DNA of 64,000 nucleotides from Psychrobacter sp. M13. GTDB lineage: Bacteria > Pseudomonadota > Gammaproteobacteria > Pseudomonadales > Moraxellaceae. The notes beneath the pieces are model-generated. The model saw only the letters and a program-made list of their open reading frames with translations. It did no database searches and was not told the DNA's origin. This document shows positions 1 to 9,436 of this stretch, one piece after another. Made by a program: the position numbers and the translations under genes. The stretch is from positions 558,001-622,000 of the forward strand of contig NZ_CP132194.1 in the NCBI RefSeq assembly GCF_030718935.1, in the 5' to 3' direction. Every line of letters starts with the position of its first letter. Within the stretch, counting starts at the first letter, position 1.

Positions 1-114
1 GACTGATATAGTTTTTACTTGCTTGCTGTGCCTGCGCAGCTCGATGCTACGCAAAATTTATACCAGTCTCACTATATAGTTTATATTGAATAGACTAGCT
101 AAAGGATACAGACA

Positions 115-146
115 TAAAAAAAGAACCCAGTGCTGACTGGATTCTC
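115..146 (-). terminator. Rho-independent terminator of ohr
   Basis: Read on the minus strand this is a stem of about 9 bp (GAATCCAGT with ACTGGGTTC, one G-T pair) and a four-base loop, followed by a run of T. It lies about 50 bases past the ohr stop codon. Confidence 0.75.
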
Positions 147-192
147 ATAATTATAATAGCAATTGTGACACTATAATTGTAGAACTGTCTTG

Positions 193-606
193 TTACTTGA
201 CCTCAGAAGTCACTTCGATGTCGATATTGCCTTTAGTGGCTTTTGAATAAGGACAGACATCGTTAGCTTTTTCGACTAGCTTTTGGAAGTCATCGCTCGA
301 GATATCAGTACTGTCGGCAGTCACATGGATTTTTACTGCTAGTTTGTACTCATGATCGCCGCCTTGCATCAAGTCAACGGTAGTCTCTGTGGTCGAACCA
401 AAACTTGCGCTTTCCATCTTTTTGACCACACCTAAGGCACTGTCAAAACAAGCGGCATAACCCATCGCTAATAATTGCTCGGGATTGTTACCCTCTACAT
501 TACCGCCTGGAGGTGCCATTTTTACTGTTAAATCACTGTCGCTTAGTGAAGCATTACCTGTACGACCGCCAGTAACGGTAGCTTTGGTTGAATATAATGA
601 TTTCAT
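193..606 (-). CDS. ohr: Organic hydroperoxide resistance protein (Ohr/OsmC family)
   Basis: Thiol peroxidase of 137 residues that reduces organic and fatty-acid hydroperoxides to alcohols in the cytosol; in the family it is recycled by lipoylated proteins. Visible signatures are Arg15 in GGRTG, Glu43 in NPEQLLAMGYAACF, the peroxidatic Cys53 and the resolving Cys118 in the VCPYSKA motif. The length is normal for Ohr; the VCPYS form favours Ohr over OsmC. The start is supported by AAGGA six bases upstream. No ohrR regulator gene adjoins it, so any peroxide control would act in trans. It is monocistronic, with its own terminator. Confidence 0.95.
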   Translation of the reverse strand: MKSLYSTKATVTGGRTGNASLSDSDLTVKMAPPGGNVEGNNPEQLLAMGYAACFDSALGVVKKMESASFGSTTETTVDLMQGGDHEYKLAVKIHVTADSTDISSDDFQKLVEKANDVCPYSKATKGNIDIEVTSEVK

Positions 607-816
607 AAAATGTCCTTTTTTGGATGAACGTAAATATATTAATGAATGAATAATTAAATGACTCAGTCAGCATAACAAATCTTGGTGCTGACTTTATATA
701 AGCGGAGTAAATCTATGCTAGTGATTTGTAAGTGTCGCATTGGCTTTGAATCAATTAGGACGGAAGATATCATAAGTACAAGCTGTCTATATAAACCTTA
801 GACCTAGTAAGGTAAA

Positions 817-852
817 ATCAGTATCTATATCAGTATCTATATCAGTATCTAT
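817..852 (+). repeat. Three tandem copies of a 12-bp unit upstream of a lipoprotein gene
   Basis: The unit ATCAGTATCTAT occurs three times without interruption, ending 35 bases before the start codon of the lipoprotein gene at 888, so it occupies the likely promoter zone. The function is unknown: it may be an operator cluster or a slippage-prone promoter spacer. Confidence 0.85.
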
Positions 853-887
853 AAAAGAATAAGATATTTTAAATAGGATGTTTTGTG

Positions 888-1778
888 ATGAATAATAAAT
901 TATTGATACCCTTTGTGTTGACTGCGCTAGCAACGGCTTTGATCGGTTGCGGCGAGGGCGAGGATGCTATTTTTGGCTCTAGTAATAATGAGCTTGAAAT
1001 CAATAGTTTTGAGCGCGTAAATAATAATATTGCGCGTATTGAAACTGAGTACAGCGATGGCGAGCGCGATATTGATGTGACTAGCATTATAGGCAGTTTT
1101 GATCTTGCAAGTATCAATAACTTATCTGTCTCAACGGTGTTAGCCAATAACTTCGAAGGTACGCTCGAAGATCGCTACATTGAGGTCAATAATCGGACAG
1201 TCACGCGACCTATTTATGCTAAAAATAGCAATGAGCGTTTTGACTATCAGGTTACTTATCGAACGCTCGATTTATCAAACAAAGATGCAAGTAGTTATCA
1301 GAAGGGTAATCGTCCTATTGATGATCGCGGCATCAAAACGGACCTAAATAACTATAGCAATATTCCTAGTAATATTAGCTTTCCTAGTGGCTCGGTGTGC
1401 TATGTCCCTGTGACTGACAGTGATCTCTCGTTTTTTGTCTTTAACGATAAAAATAAAACAGGCTATTCAACCCTTAATGATTGGATTGAGGCGAATGAAA
1501 AGCGCTTTGGCAGCAATCAATCATCGCGTACAGACATAGTAAATATTGGTGTAAATAATAACGATCGCGCTGCACAAGTGAAGTTTTTTACTACTAATCA
1601 GCGCATCGAATACAACTACTATGGGACTGAGTTTGAGCGGAATATATTTGATGCCGATTTTGTAGCCAAAGATAAAACGAGTCCTAATGAAGATAGTTTT
1701 CGTGGTGTAATTGATTGCACTTTAGTTAACGATACAGCAGCAGACTTTTTAGAAAGAGAAATCAGAACAGCCTATTAA
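888..1778 (+). CDS. Hypothetical lipoprotein
   Basis: I do not recognise the family of this 296-residue protein. The N-terminus is a lipoprotein signal: Lys, a hydrophobic stretch, then a lipobox ending LIGC at about residue 21, so the mature protein is probably tethered in the periplasm or outer membrane. The rest is hydrophilic, rich in Asn, Asp and Arg, with two Cys (near VCYVP and VIDCTL) that could form a disulfide. A GTG three bases upstream could also start it; ATG at 888 has AGGA nine bases upstream. It stands alone between ohr and prfC behind a 12-bp tandem repeat. Confidence 0.75.
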   Translation: MNNKLLIPFVLTALATALIGCGEGEDAIFGSSNNELEINSFERVNNNIARIETEYSDGERDIDVTSIIGSFDLASINNLSVSTVLANNFEGTLEDRYIEVNNRTVTRPIYAKNSNERFDYQVTYRTLDLSNKDASSYQKGNRPIDDRGIKTDLNNYSNIPSNISFPSGSVCYVPVTDSDLSFFVFNDKNKTGYSTLNDWIEANEKRFGSNQSSRTDIVNIGVNNNDRAAQVKFFTTNQRIEYNYYGTEFERNIFDADFVAKDKTSPNEDSFRGVIDCTLVNDTAADFLEREIRTAY

Positions 1779-1937
1779 TAGTAAAAACCATGAACACTTT
1801 CTATTTTTAATAGGGAGTGTTTTTTTGCGTGAGTTCTGCACCTTGCAGCGAAATCAGCTACAATACGCGCACTATTATGTTTATATAATTATTTATACGA
1901 AGCATACCCTAAATTATTATTATCGAAGCTAAAAACT

Positions 1938-3533
1938 ATGAGCGTAGATTCAAAAACTCTAAATAAAGAAGTCGCCAAACGCCGCACCTTTGCCATTATC
2001 TCGCATCCTGATGCGGGTAAAACCACGATGACCGAAAAGCTATTATTGTGGGGTCAAGCCATTCAAAAAGCAGGTGAGGTCAAAGGCCGTAAAACCGATC
2101 GCCATGCCACCTCCGACTGGATGAGCATGGAGCAAGAGCGCGGTATCTCTATCACCACCTCGGTTATGCAATTCCCTTATAGCGACAGCATCGTCAATCT
2201 GCTCGACACCCCAGGTCATGCTGATTTCAGTGAAGATACCTATCGTACTCTCACCGCTGTCGACAGTGCGCTAATGATGGTCGATGGCGCAAAAGGCGTC
2301 GAAGAGCGTACCATCAAACTGATGGAAGTGTGTCGGATGCGTGATACGCCGATTATCTCTTTTGTCAATAAGCTCGATCGGCAGATTCGTGAGCCATTAG
2401 AATTGCTCAGTGAAATCGAAGCGGTACTTAAGATCAAATGCATTCCGCTGACTTGGCCTATCGGTATGGGGCAGGATTTCGTTGGGGTGTATCATTTGAC
2501 CGAAAACAAAACCTATCTTTATCAAAAAGGTCACGGTACCGAAATTGTAGCGATCGAAACTCGTGACGGTTATGACTATCCTGACATCCGTGAGCGCTTA
2601 GGTGCACTGATGTTTGCCTCGTTTGAGGAGTCGCTAGAGCTAGTACAGATGGCGCTTGAGGACTTTACAGTCGAAGAGTTTTTGGCAGGTGAGATGACGC
2701 CTGTGTTATTCGGTACAGCGCTAGGTAACTTTGGCGTCAACATGGTGCTCGATACGCTAGTCAAGTACGCCCCGCCGCCCAAAGCGCATCCAACAGAAGA
2801 ACGTGAAGTTGCGGCGACTGAGACGGAATTTAGTGGCTTTGTGTTCAAAATTCAGGCCAATATGGATCCGCGCCATCGTGACCGTATTGCCTTTATGCGT
2901 GTCTGCTCTGGCAAATACGAAAAAGGCATGAAAATGAAGCATGTGCGTCTGGGTAAAGACGTGCGTATTGCTGATGCGCTAACCTTTTTAGCGGGTGATC
3001 GTGAAGCGTTAGAAGAAGCTTATCCAGGTGATATTATCGGTCTACATAATCACGGCACTATCTCCATTGGTGATAGCTTTACCGAAGGCGAGATGCTCAA
3101 TTTTACGGGTATTCCACATTTTGCTCCTGAATTATTTCGTCGGGTAGTCTTACGTGATCCACTTAAGTCTAAAGCACTGCAAAAAGGTCTACAGCAGCTA
3201 AGTGAAGAGGGCGCAACACAGGTCTTTATGCCGCAGATTAATAATGATTTAGTGCTAGGCGCGGTTGGGGTGCTTCAGTTTGAAGTAGTTGCCCATCGCT
3301 TAAAAGAAGAATATAAAGTTCAGTGTACCTTTGAACCTGTATCGATTGCCACCGTGCGCTGGATTCATTGTGATGATGAAGTAGCCTTAGCAAAATTTAA
3401 GAAAAAAGCCCATGACCAGTTATCGCTTGATGGCGGTGGTTATTTAACTTATCTAGCACCGTCTAGAGTCAATCTACAACTGATGCAAGAGCGCTATCCT
3501 GAAGTGACTTTTAGCAATACGCGTGAGCATTAA
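1938..3533 (+). CDS. prfC: Peptide chain release factor 3 (RF3)
   Basis: Translational GTPase of 531 residues that removes RF1/RF2 from the ribosome after peptide release. The G domain is clear: P-loop SHPDAGKTT at about residues 22-30, the switch segment with [16 protein letters not shown] as G3 and NKLDR as G4. These are followed by the domain II and III sequences typical of RF3 (VGVLQFEV near residue 440). The length is close to the E. coli protein (529). It is monocistronic with a strong terminator just downstream. Confidence 0.97.
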   Translation: MSVDSKTLNKEVAKRRTFAIISHPDAGKTTMTEKLLLWGQAIQKAGEVKGRKTDRHATSDWMSMEQERGISITTSVMQFPYSDSIVNLLDTPGHADFSEDTYRTLTAVDSALMMVDGAKGVEERTIKLMEVCRMRDTPIISFVNKLDRQIREPLELLSEIEAVLKIKCIPLTWPIGMGQDFVGVYHLTENKTYLYQKGHGTEIVAIETRDGYDYPDIRERLGALMFASFEESLELVQMALEDFTVEEFLAGEMTPVLFGTALGNFGVNMVLDTLVKYAPPPKAHPTEEREVAATETEFSGFVFKIQANMDPRHRDRIAFMRVCSGKYEKGMKMKHVRLGKDVRIADALTFLAGDREALEEAYPGDIIGLHNHGTISIGDSFTEGEMLNFTGIPHFAPELFRRVVLRDPLKSKALQKGLQQLSEEGATQVFMPQINNDLVLGAVGVLQFEVVAHRLKEEYKVQCTFEPVSIATVRWIHCDDEVALAKFKKKAHDQLSLDGGGYLTYLAPSRVNLQLMQERYPEVTFSNTREH

Positions 3534-3563
3534 TAGCTAATTTGCTTATCCTGCTGTAACTAG

Positions 3564-3591
3564 AAAAGACACGCTTGGCGTGTCTTTTTTT
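3564..3591 (+). terminator. Terminator of prfC
   Basis: The stem GACACGC/GCGTGTC has a TTG loop, extended by A-T pairs and followed by seven T. It lies 31 bases after the prfC stop. A nearly identical structure occurs at 4318. Confidence 0.9.
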
Positions 3592-3841
3592 GGGTTAATA
3601 TCTATCACAATTACTTTTATGTGAATATAGCTGAACTTACCTAATAAGCAGGGTTTATAGGAACAGTTAGAATCGTTATTTTGCCCTTGCCCTTACAGGG
3701 AGCCTAAAAAAATAAAAACCTGTAATTCGTATGTTTGATGACAAAGGTTATGGTTACCAGAAAACTCTTAATTACTAGAGTCTGTTAAACATTTGAAGTT
3801 TCAACTGAAAGTAAGCTCAAGCTTTAGCCTGCTCAATAACG
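3592..3841. other. Non-coding stretch after prfC
   Basis: Between the prfC terminator and the next gene I see no open frame, RNA or clear repeat. Confidence 0.5.
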
Positions 3842-4102
3842 TTATGGATCACAATATAAATGTGCTCTAATTCTCTTTTCTTTGGCTACACAATCGGCGT
3901 ACTCTCCATTAGTTACTCCATCCATGTATACTTCATCTCGCCATTCCTCGTGCCTTTCCTGTGCTTTTTTTTGGCTACAACTTATAACCATTACACCAAT
4001 TAGAATAATGACTACAAATCCTAGACAACCATAACTTGCATCCCTATCGAAAATTAAATTTAGTATTACTATGATAAAAACGAAAGAAATAAAAAAAGTC
4101 AT
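3842..4102 (-). CDS. Small hypothetical membrane protein
   Basis: This 86-residue protein has two hydrophobic segments (about residues 2-17 and 27-43). A charged tail follows (QKKAQERHEEWRDE) with two Cys in the last 20 residues. The second segment ends ISCS, which resembles a lipobox, but it is too far from the N-terminus for a normal lipoprotein signal. I do not recognise a family. It lies on the opposite strand to its neighbours, between two look-alike terminators, so it may have arrived by insertion. The coding call rests on the length of the open frame and its membrane-like composition. Confidence 0.5.
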   Translation of the reverse strand: MTFFISFVFIIVILNLIFDRDASYGCLGFVVIILIGVMVISCSQKKAQERHEEWRDEVYMDGVTNGEYADCVAKEKRIRAHLYCDP

Positions 4103-4254
4103 ACAAACTCATTCATCAGTAATATCAGTATCGTTCTTTTATTTGCGTTCTACTACTCTATAGTAATCGTTGCGCTGCTTTAGAATCTACACTGACATAT
4201 TAAAAAAAGGTATACCTCAAAAAAGGTAGTGAATCAGGTGCTCAATAGTGTAAG

Positions 4255-4274
4255 TAGACCACTTAAAGTAGACT
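4255..4274 (+). repeat. 20-bp repeat motif, copy 1
   Basis: The motif TAGACCACTTAAAGTAGACT recurs with one or two changes at 11861 and 12823, always on this strand and always beside an unrecognised gene. Confidence 0.7.
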
Positions 4275-4317
4275 AATATAAAGGAAACATTATTATTAGA
4301 CTACTGAAAACAGCATC

Positions 4318-4344
4318 AAAAGACACGCCCGCCGTGTCTTTTTT
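4318..4344. terminator. Orphan bidirectional terminator
   Basis: The stem GACACG/CGTGTC is flanked by A and T runs, so it could act in both directions. No gene ends at it on either strand. It resembles the prfC terminator at 3564, and the similarity continues downstream (both are followed by a T run, then TATCTATC). Confidence 0.7.
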
Positions 4345-4519
4345 ATTGACTATATCTATCTTCTTTTTAATTTTATTTATAATTACTTAAATAGCTCAAC
4401 ACCCTAGCTATATTTGATTACTACCAACACATCTTAAACAATGATTTATCGAGAGATAAGCTATGATTATAAAAATTACAGCAAGCTGTCGTTTACATTA
4501 TTAAAAACTAGGATTTGTT

Positions 4520-5344
4520 ATGCTACTCAATCCAGTAAAAATCAACACTAAAATATTAATAAAACCTTTTTTAGCCGTTATGGTCAGTAGCGCGTTTACG
4601 ATTCATGCAAGCGCCAGCACTCTGATTAGCAGTACCGATTATCTAGAGTATGAGTTACCACAGAGTATTCAAGATGAGTGTTACGAGCGCAGCAACTGTC
4701 CAAAGATTGAAGTCAAATATCTTAATACTAATCACGATTGGATAAATAGCATCGTCAATGCGCGTATCAACAATATAATTGTGTATGATCAATCAAGACA
4801 AGCGCCTATTGATATGACTACGAATAGCAGTTTGGTCAAGATGGCTATCGATGACTTTGCCAAGTCGCAATTTGCTGATTTACCAGATGATGTGCCGTGG
4901 TCTTATGAATTGATCATAAAGCCTGATTACCTTGGTCATGTGAAGTTAAGACAGAGCGAGGACTTAGAGTTATTTGAGATTAACTCTTACGTATTTACTG
5001 GCGGTGCTCATGGCATGCCTACTAGCGAATACTTAATATTTGATCCTAATACTAAGACGCAAATCAAGCTTGCTGATATGCTACAAGAAGATAAAAAGCC
5101 TTACTTTGAAGCTTTGGCTTATAACGCCTATAAAGAGTGGGTCAAGACAGTTGACGACGACATTAGCAGCTATGAGGAAAGTTGGCCATTCATGTTAAGT
5201 GATAATATTACTTTGACCGATAAAGGCATTGATATTCGCTACCAGCATTATGCTATCGGTCCTTATGCTTATGGAATGCCAGTATTGAGTATTTCTTATA
5301 ACAAGTTAAACGGTATTATCAAACCAAATTTTTTGCCAAAATAG
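4520..5344 (+). CDS. Exported DUF3298/RsiV-like protein
   Basis: This 274-residue protein has an N-terminal signal (two Lys, then a hydrophobic stretch ending near HASAS at about residue 33), so it is likely periplasmic. The C-terminal half shows the DUF3298 pattern: YVFTGGAHGMP, a strand with FDPNTKTQIKLADML, and near the end IDIRYQHYAIGPYAYGMP. The N-terminal part corresponds to the DUF4163-like half usually found with it. In Bacillus, RsiV with this fold is an anti-sigma factor and lysozyme receptor; stand-alone proteobacterial versions have no proven role. No sigma-factor gene is nearby, so an anti-sigma role is not supported here. Two Cys near residues 54-60 may form a disulfide. Confidence 0.8.
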   Translation: MLLNPVKINTKILIKPFLAVMVSSAFTIHASASTLISSTDYLEYELPQSIQDECYERSNCPKIEVKYLNTNHDWINSIVNARINNIIVYDQSRQAPIDMTTNSSLVKMAIDDFAKSQFADLPDDVPWSYELIIKPDYLGHVKLRQSEDLELFEINSYVFTGGAHGMPTSEYLIFDPNTKTQIKLADMLQEDKKPYFEALAYNAYKEWVKTVDDDISSYEESWPFMLSDNITLTDKGIDIRYQHYAIGPYAYGMPVLSISYNKLNGIIKPNFLPK

Positions 5345-5484
5345 TTTTTGCTAAAACAATAGAACCGTCAAAAAGTTATCAGTCTTAGATTAATTAATAA
5401 CAGGGTAGTTAGAGCGATTAAGTAACCACTCAGTTAAGTATCAAATAAATTAATGATTAAATAAATTAAAACAAGGAGTAGGGT

Positions 5485-6717
5485 ATGAGCGATCATTTGA
5501 GCGAATTGGATGTGGATAATACAGATAAGCAAGCGAGCTGGCAGCTAAATGCACTGACAGAGGCGTTAGGTGATTTAAAAGTGACCGTCAGTGATAGCTT
5601 ATCGATAGGTCGCGGTAGTGACAATGACGTGGTGTTAGGCAGCAAAGAGGTTTCGCGTAATCATGCGTTACTTAGCGTATTAAATGGTCAGCTATACGTC
5701 AAAGACTTGACCTCATCGAATGGTACTTTCGTCAATAATGAACGTATTGAGAGCAATCAGTCAAAGCTATTAGAGCTAAATGATACTTTGGGTTTTGCCA
5801 GCTTTAACTTTACCGTGCTCCAGCCTGACGTCATTACTGATGCTGATGCTGATGCTAATGCTGATATTGATATTGATACTAGCGTTGCAAATGATATAAC
5901 CGCAGCTCCTGTGACGGATGCTGATGCTGATGCTAGTATTGACACACAGAGTGAGATCGAAGCGCTGTCAGCTGGCGTTGAAAGCGACATAACGACAGAT
6001 CCTGCATCCGACTTTAGCCCTAATACCTCAGCTGATCCAGTAGCAGAATTAGTGCAGAACGATGTCTCTGAACTGGTTAGTAATGAAGCCGAGCCGCCTG
6101 TTGTGAAAAAAACAATTATAGAAGATGTTTTGCAGTCTAGTGACGCTATTAATAATGAAAGCTCGGTCAGTGACAGCACAAATAATAACATTGCAGCGGC
6201 GATGCCTATAGCTGCAGCTCTAGCGACAGAATCAACAACATCTAAGCCAAATACGGTAACTGAGACAGTAGCTGAGAAAGAGACAGCGACCTCCAATGAG
6301 ATACCTACACAGCCTTTAGTTGAAGAGCTGCCAACCAAAGAGCCAGTCTCGCCAGAGCCATTGACCACAGCGCCAGTAACCGACGAGCCATTAATGCATA
6401 ATAACGCCAGTCATCAGGAGTCAGTAGTCAGTCCTGAACACGACAAAACGACGACTACTGAGCTTCAAGAGGAAGCAGATCCTGATGTATTGCGCGCCAA
6501 ACAAGCAGCAACGTCACAGTTCTCAGGAACGGCAAACTTAGGTGCAGGTCGTGACTTGGGCACTGAAGGTAACAACGCAATGGATCAGGCTATCGATAAT
6601 CCTGCCAATGCGGGACACCCTGATAAAAAGCCTAGTGGCGGCTGGTTTATTTGGGTGTTTTTAGCCATTGTTATTATCGCTATAGCGATGTGGCTATTCA
6701 ATATGGGCGGTGCATAG
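5485..6717 (+). CDS. FHA-domain protein with C-terminal membrane anchor
   Basis: This 410-residue protein has an N-terminal forkhead-associated domain (about residues 30-105) with the phosphothreonine-binding signature: GR at 42-43, SRNH at 57-60 and N79-G80 in SSNGTFVNN. A long, low-complexity acidic linker rich in Asp, Ala, Thr, Ser and Val follows (about 115-380). One transmembrane helix lies near the C-terminus (GGWFIWVFLAIVIIAIAM, about 387-407). This predicts a tail-anchored protein with a cytosolic FHA head. No Ser/Thr kinase, phosphatase or type VI secretion gene is in the window, so its partner is unknown. GAGTAGGG lies a few bases before the start codon. Confidence 0.85.
   Translation: MSDHLSELDVDNTDKQASWQLNALTEALGDLKVTVSDSLSIGRGSDNDVVLGSKEVSRNHALLSVLNGQLYVKDLTSSNGTFVNNERIESNQSKLLELNDTLGFASFNFTVLQPDVITDADADANADIDIDTSVANDITAAPVTDADADASIDTQSEIEALSAGVESDITTDPASDFSPNTSADPVAELVQNDVSELVSNEAEPPVVKKTIIEDVLQSSDAINNESSVSDSTNNNIAAAMPIAAALATESTTSKPNTVTETVAEKETATSNEIPTQPLVEELPTKEPVSPEPLTTAPVTDEPLMHNNASHQESVVSPEHDKTTTTELQEEADPDVLRAKQAATSQFSGTANLGAGRDLGTEGNNAMDQAIDNPANAGHPDKKPSGGWFIWVFLAIVIIAIAMWLFNMGGA
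5839..5880 (+). repeat. In-frame hexanucleotide repeat tract in the FHA linker
   Basis: GATGCT units (Asp-Ala) repeat several times, degrade to GATATT (Asp-Ile), and a shorter GATGCT run reappears near 5919. A six-base unit changes linker length without shifting the frame. Confidence 0.7.
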
Positions 6718-7076
6718 CGGTCAGTTAAATAGCTATTAAGTGAATAGTCTTTATTAATTAATACAAAGTAGTCGTTCATTTATGAGCGGCTACTATTTAC
6801 GTATTGGCTAACAGTTTAGTTCTAAGACCGTCATTTAGGCCTATAAAGCTTGCCAGTTTTGCTATACTGGCGGGCTAAGCTATAGTTAGTATTTATACTT
6901 TAACGCTATTTTGTCTTATCTATATAGCATTCAATTATTACTACGCTTATTCCCATCTTTTAATCTGCATTTTTTATATTGCGTATTAGAGTCTTACTCT
7001 TTATTACCTTAAGATTTGCCAATTCATACCTAATTACTTTAGCATTAATTACTTTAGCATTAAGAGATCGTTTATT
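6718..7076. other. Intergenic region upstream of trpE
   Basis: It holds a possible weak hairpin after the FHA gene (6764-6800, GTAGTCG with CGGCTAC) and another near 6844-6880 (GCCAGT/ACTGGC) without a T run. I saw no Trp-rich leader peptide, so trp attenuation is not supported. Confidence 0.4.
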
Positions 7077-8573
7077 ATGATGACCTTTAAAGAGTATCAA
7101 GCCCTTAAAGACGAAGGTTTTAGCCATGTCCCTTTAGTCAAAAAGCGTCTTATGGATGCGCAGACTCCCGTTTCGGTGTTCTCTAAAGTACGCGATTTAA
7201 GCGGTTCTGCTTATCTGTTTGAGTCAGTAGTAGGCGGCGAGCGTTGGGCACGGTATTCGATGATTGGCTTAGGTAGCGATTTAATTTTGCAATACGCCAA
7301 CGGTATAATGACTGTAAAAAAAGATGATCAAATAGATAGCGATGCGGTAGATGAGCCGTTCAATTATATTCGTAAGCTGATGGCGCAGTACAAAATGCCA
7401 ACTGCGGATGATGTAGCAGGCTTACCTAGCTTTAGTGGTGGGCTGGTCGGTTATTTTGGCTACGATATGGTACGTGTCATTGAGCCAAGCGTTGGTGAGT
7501 CTGATGCGCCAAATACGATGTCGCTACCTGATATGTGGTTGATGCTGTCGATGAGTGTCATTGTCTTTGATAACCTAGAAAACACCTTATCGATTATCGT
7601 CTATGCAGATTGCAGTAATGAGGATGGCTATGGTACTGCTATCCGTGAGCTTGAGAAAATCGAAGATAAGCTGGCGGAGATGCCAGATCTGCATGCGCCT
7701 ATTATGCCGACGCCCAAGTTTATCTCGCAAACAGGTAAAGAGAAATACTGCGCCGACGTGAATAAGATAAAAGATTACATCATGGCAGGGGATGTGATGC
7801 AGGTAGTGCCAGCGCAACGCTTAACCGCTGACTATAGCGGTGACTCTTTAGCTGTTTATCGAGCGCTACGATTCTTAAATCCATCGCCTTATCTGTTTTT
7901 GGTGCATGGTTATACTTTGGATGATCATAAACGCTTCGATATTATTGGTGCATCGCCTGAAATTCTATCGCGGGTTGAGGATGGTAAGGTAACCGTGCGT
8001 CCATTAGCAGGCACACGGATGCGTGGTCGCGATGAAGCGGAGGATTTAGCGCTTGAGCAAGAGCTGCTCTCAGATACCAAAGAAATTGCCGAACATCTAA
8101 TGCTGATTGACTTAGGTCGTAATGATATTGGTCGTGTTTGTGAATATGGTAGCGTTAAAGTCACCGAAAAGATGTTTATTGAGCGTTACTCACAAGTGAT
8201 GCATATCGCCTCTAATGTCGAGGGCACCGTATTGCCTGACAAAGACGCATTAGATGTGTTTTGTGCGACTTTTCCAGCAGGTACGTTATCAGGTGCGCCT
8301 AAGATCCGCGCGATGCAAATTATCGATGAGGTTGAGCCAGTACGCCGCACTGTCTTTGGTGGCTCAGTGGGCTATTTAGGCTGGCATGGCAATATGGACA
8401 CGGCTATTGCTATTCGCACAGCGGTAATGCGCCGAGGTAAGATTCATATTCAAGCAGGTGCTGGGGTAGTAGCGGATTCCGTGCCAGAGGCAGAATGGGA
8501 TGAAACTAACAAAAAGGCCTTGGCGTTGGTTAAAGCGGTAAAGATGGCTTGTGATGGTTTGCGTATTCGCTAG
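7077..8573 (+). CDS. trpE: Anthranilate synthase component I
   Basis: Large subunit of anthranilate synthase (498 residues), which makes anthranilate from chorismate using ammonia from the TrpG subunit; first step of tryptophan synthesis. The C-terminal chorismate-binding core is clear: GDVMQVVPAQR, DIIGASPEILSRVEDGKVTVRPLAGTR (given as positions 285-310), LIDLGRNDIGRV, and the TLSGAPKIRAM motif. The N-terminal half carries the LFES-type tryptophan feedback-site region (YLFESVVGG). A second ATG directly follows the first; either could start it. trpG/trpD are not adjacent. It is followed by the tRNA-tuf block on the same strand. Confidence 0.96.
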   Translation: MMTFKEYQALKDEGFSHVPLVKKRLMDAQTPVSVFSKVRDLSGSAYLFESVVGGERWARYSMIGLGSDLILQYANGIMTVKKDDQIDSDAVDEPFNYIRKLMAQYKMPTADDVAGLPSFSGGLVGYFGYDMVRVIEPSVGESDAPNTMSLPDMWLMLSMSVIVFDNLENTLSIIVYADCSNEDGYGTAIRELEKIEDKLAEMPDLHAPIMPTPKFISQTGKEKYCADVNKIKDYIMAGDVMQVVPAQRLTADYSGDSLAVYRALRFLNPSPYLFLVHGYTLDDHKRFDIIGASPEILSRVEDGKVTVRPLAGTRMRGRDEAEDLALEQELLSDTKEIAEHLMLIDLGRNDIGRVCEYGSVKVTEKMFIERYSQVMHIASNVEGTVLPDKDALDVFCATFPAGTLSGAPKIRAMQIIDEVEPVRRTVFGGSVGYLGWHGNMDTAIAIRTAVMRRGKIHIQAGAGVVADSVPEAEWDETNKKALALVKAVKMACDGLRIR

Positions 8574-8701
8574 AACTGACATATTAATAATATTTCCATG
8601 TATAAAAACTAGAGTAGAAATATTTGCATGCGAAAATTAGTAATATAATCAAAGTATTAAAATTTAATTTTAAAAAGTTAATAAAAAAGAAGAAAAAGGG
8701 C

Positions 8702-8729
8702 TTGCGTTCCAGCAAATATTTGATAGAAT
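8702..8729 (+). promoter_or_regulatory. Probable promoter of the tRNA operon
   Basis: TTGCGT at 8702-8707 and TAGAAT at 8724-8729 are 16 bases apart, with the first tRNA 22 bases further on. The C-rich segment right after the -10 (ACACCCC) resembles the discriminator of stringently controlled stable-RNA promoters. Confidence 0.55.
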
Positions 8730-8751
8730 ACACCCCTCTTTGAGAGAACAA

Positions 8752-8827
<76 letters not shown>

Positions 8828-8897
8828 TCTCTTTCAAAGACGCTTTTATTAAAGGCAGTTGAATATTATTCAAAGTCATTTTATAAAAGCAAACTAA

Positions 8898-8981
8898 GGT
8901 GGGATTGGGGAGCGGTCAAACCCAACAGACTGTAAATCTGTCGCGAAAGCTTCGAAGGTTCGAATCCTTCTCCCACCACCA
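8898..8981 (+). tRNA. tRNA-Tyr (anticodon GUA)
   Basis: Class II tRNA of 84 bases with the long variable arm expected for Tyr. Acceptor GGTGGGA pairs with TCCCACC, the anticodon loop is CTGTAAA and CCA is encoded. Confidence 0.97.
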
Positions 8982-9081
8982 TATTTTTTTAGTTTTGCAA
9001 TCGTTTTTGCAAAAAGTATTGTAAGACATCATAGCGCCAAGCACACTCTAAGCAACATCGTTTGATTTAAATTAGAGTATT

Positions 9082-9155
9082 GCGGGTGTGGTATAATGGT
9101 AACACCTTAGCCTTCCAAGCTAATGACGCGGGTTCGATTCCCGCCACCCGCTCCA
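9082..9155 (+). tRNA. tRNA-Gly (anticodon UCC)
   Basis: 74 bases; acceptor GCGGGTG pairs with CACCCGC, the anticodon loop is CTTCCAA between TTAGC and GCTAA, and CCA is encoded. Confidence 0.97.
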
Positions 9156-9279
9156 TATACAGCACTAGTCTTAGACAATGTACGATCAATCACGACAATC
9201 AGTTATTTTGGCTGTTTCGTGATATTTTTTTATAAGTGATACGATAAGTTATCAGTTATAGCTTAGTTATAAAAAGCAT

Positions 9280-9354
<75 letters not shown>

Positions 9355-9436
9355 TTTTTTAAAGCGGCTACAATCACTATATAAAGTTTTATGCTAATAT
9401 TGAAAATGATAAAGTTAACTCGGTAGTGATAGATTG

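Noticed and set aside
817..852. Short tandem repeats as a CRISPR array
   Set aside because: Units are contiguous with no spacers and too short; no cas genes in the window.
5757..6368. Minus-strand frame of 203 codons inside the FHA gene
   Set aside because: Low-complexity complement of the Asp/Ala/Thr linker; no ribosome site or family features.
6844..6880. Hairpin upstream of trpE as a trp attenuator
   Set aside because: No T run and no leader peptide with Trp codons nearby.
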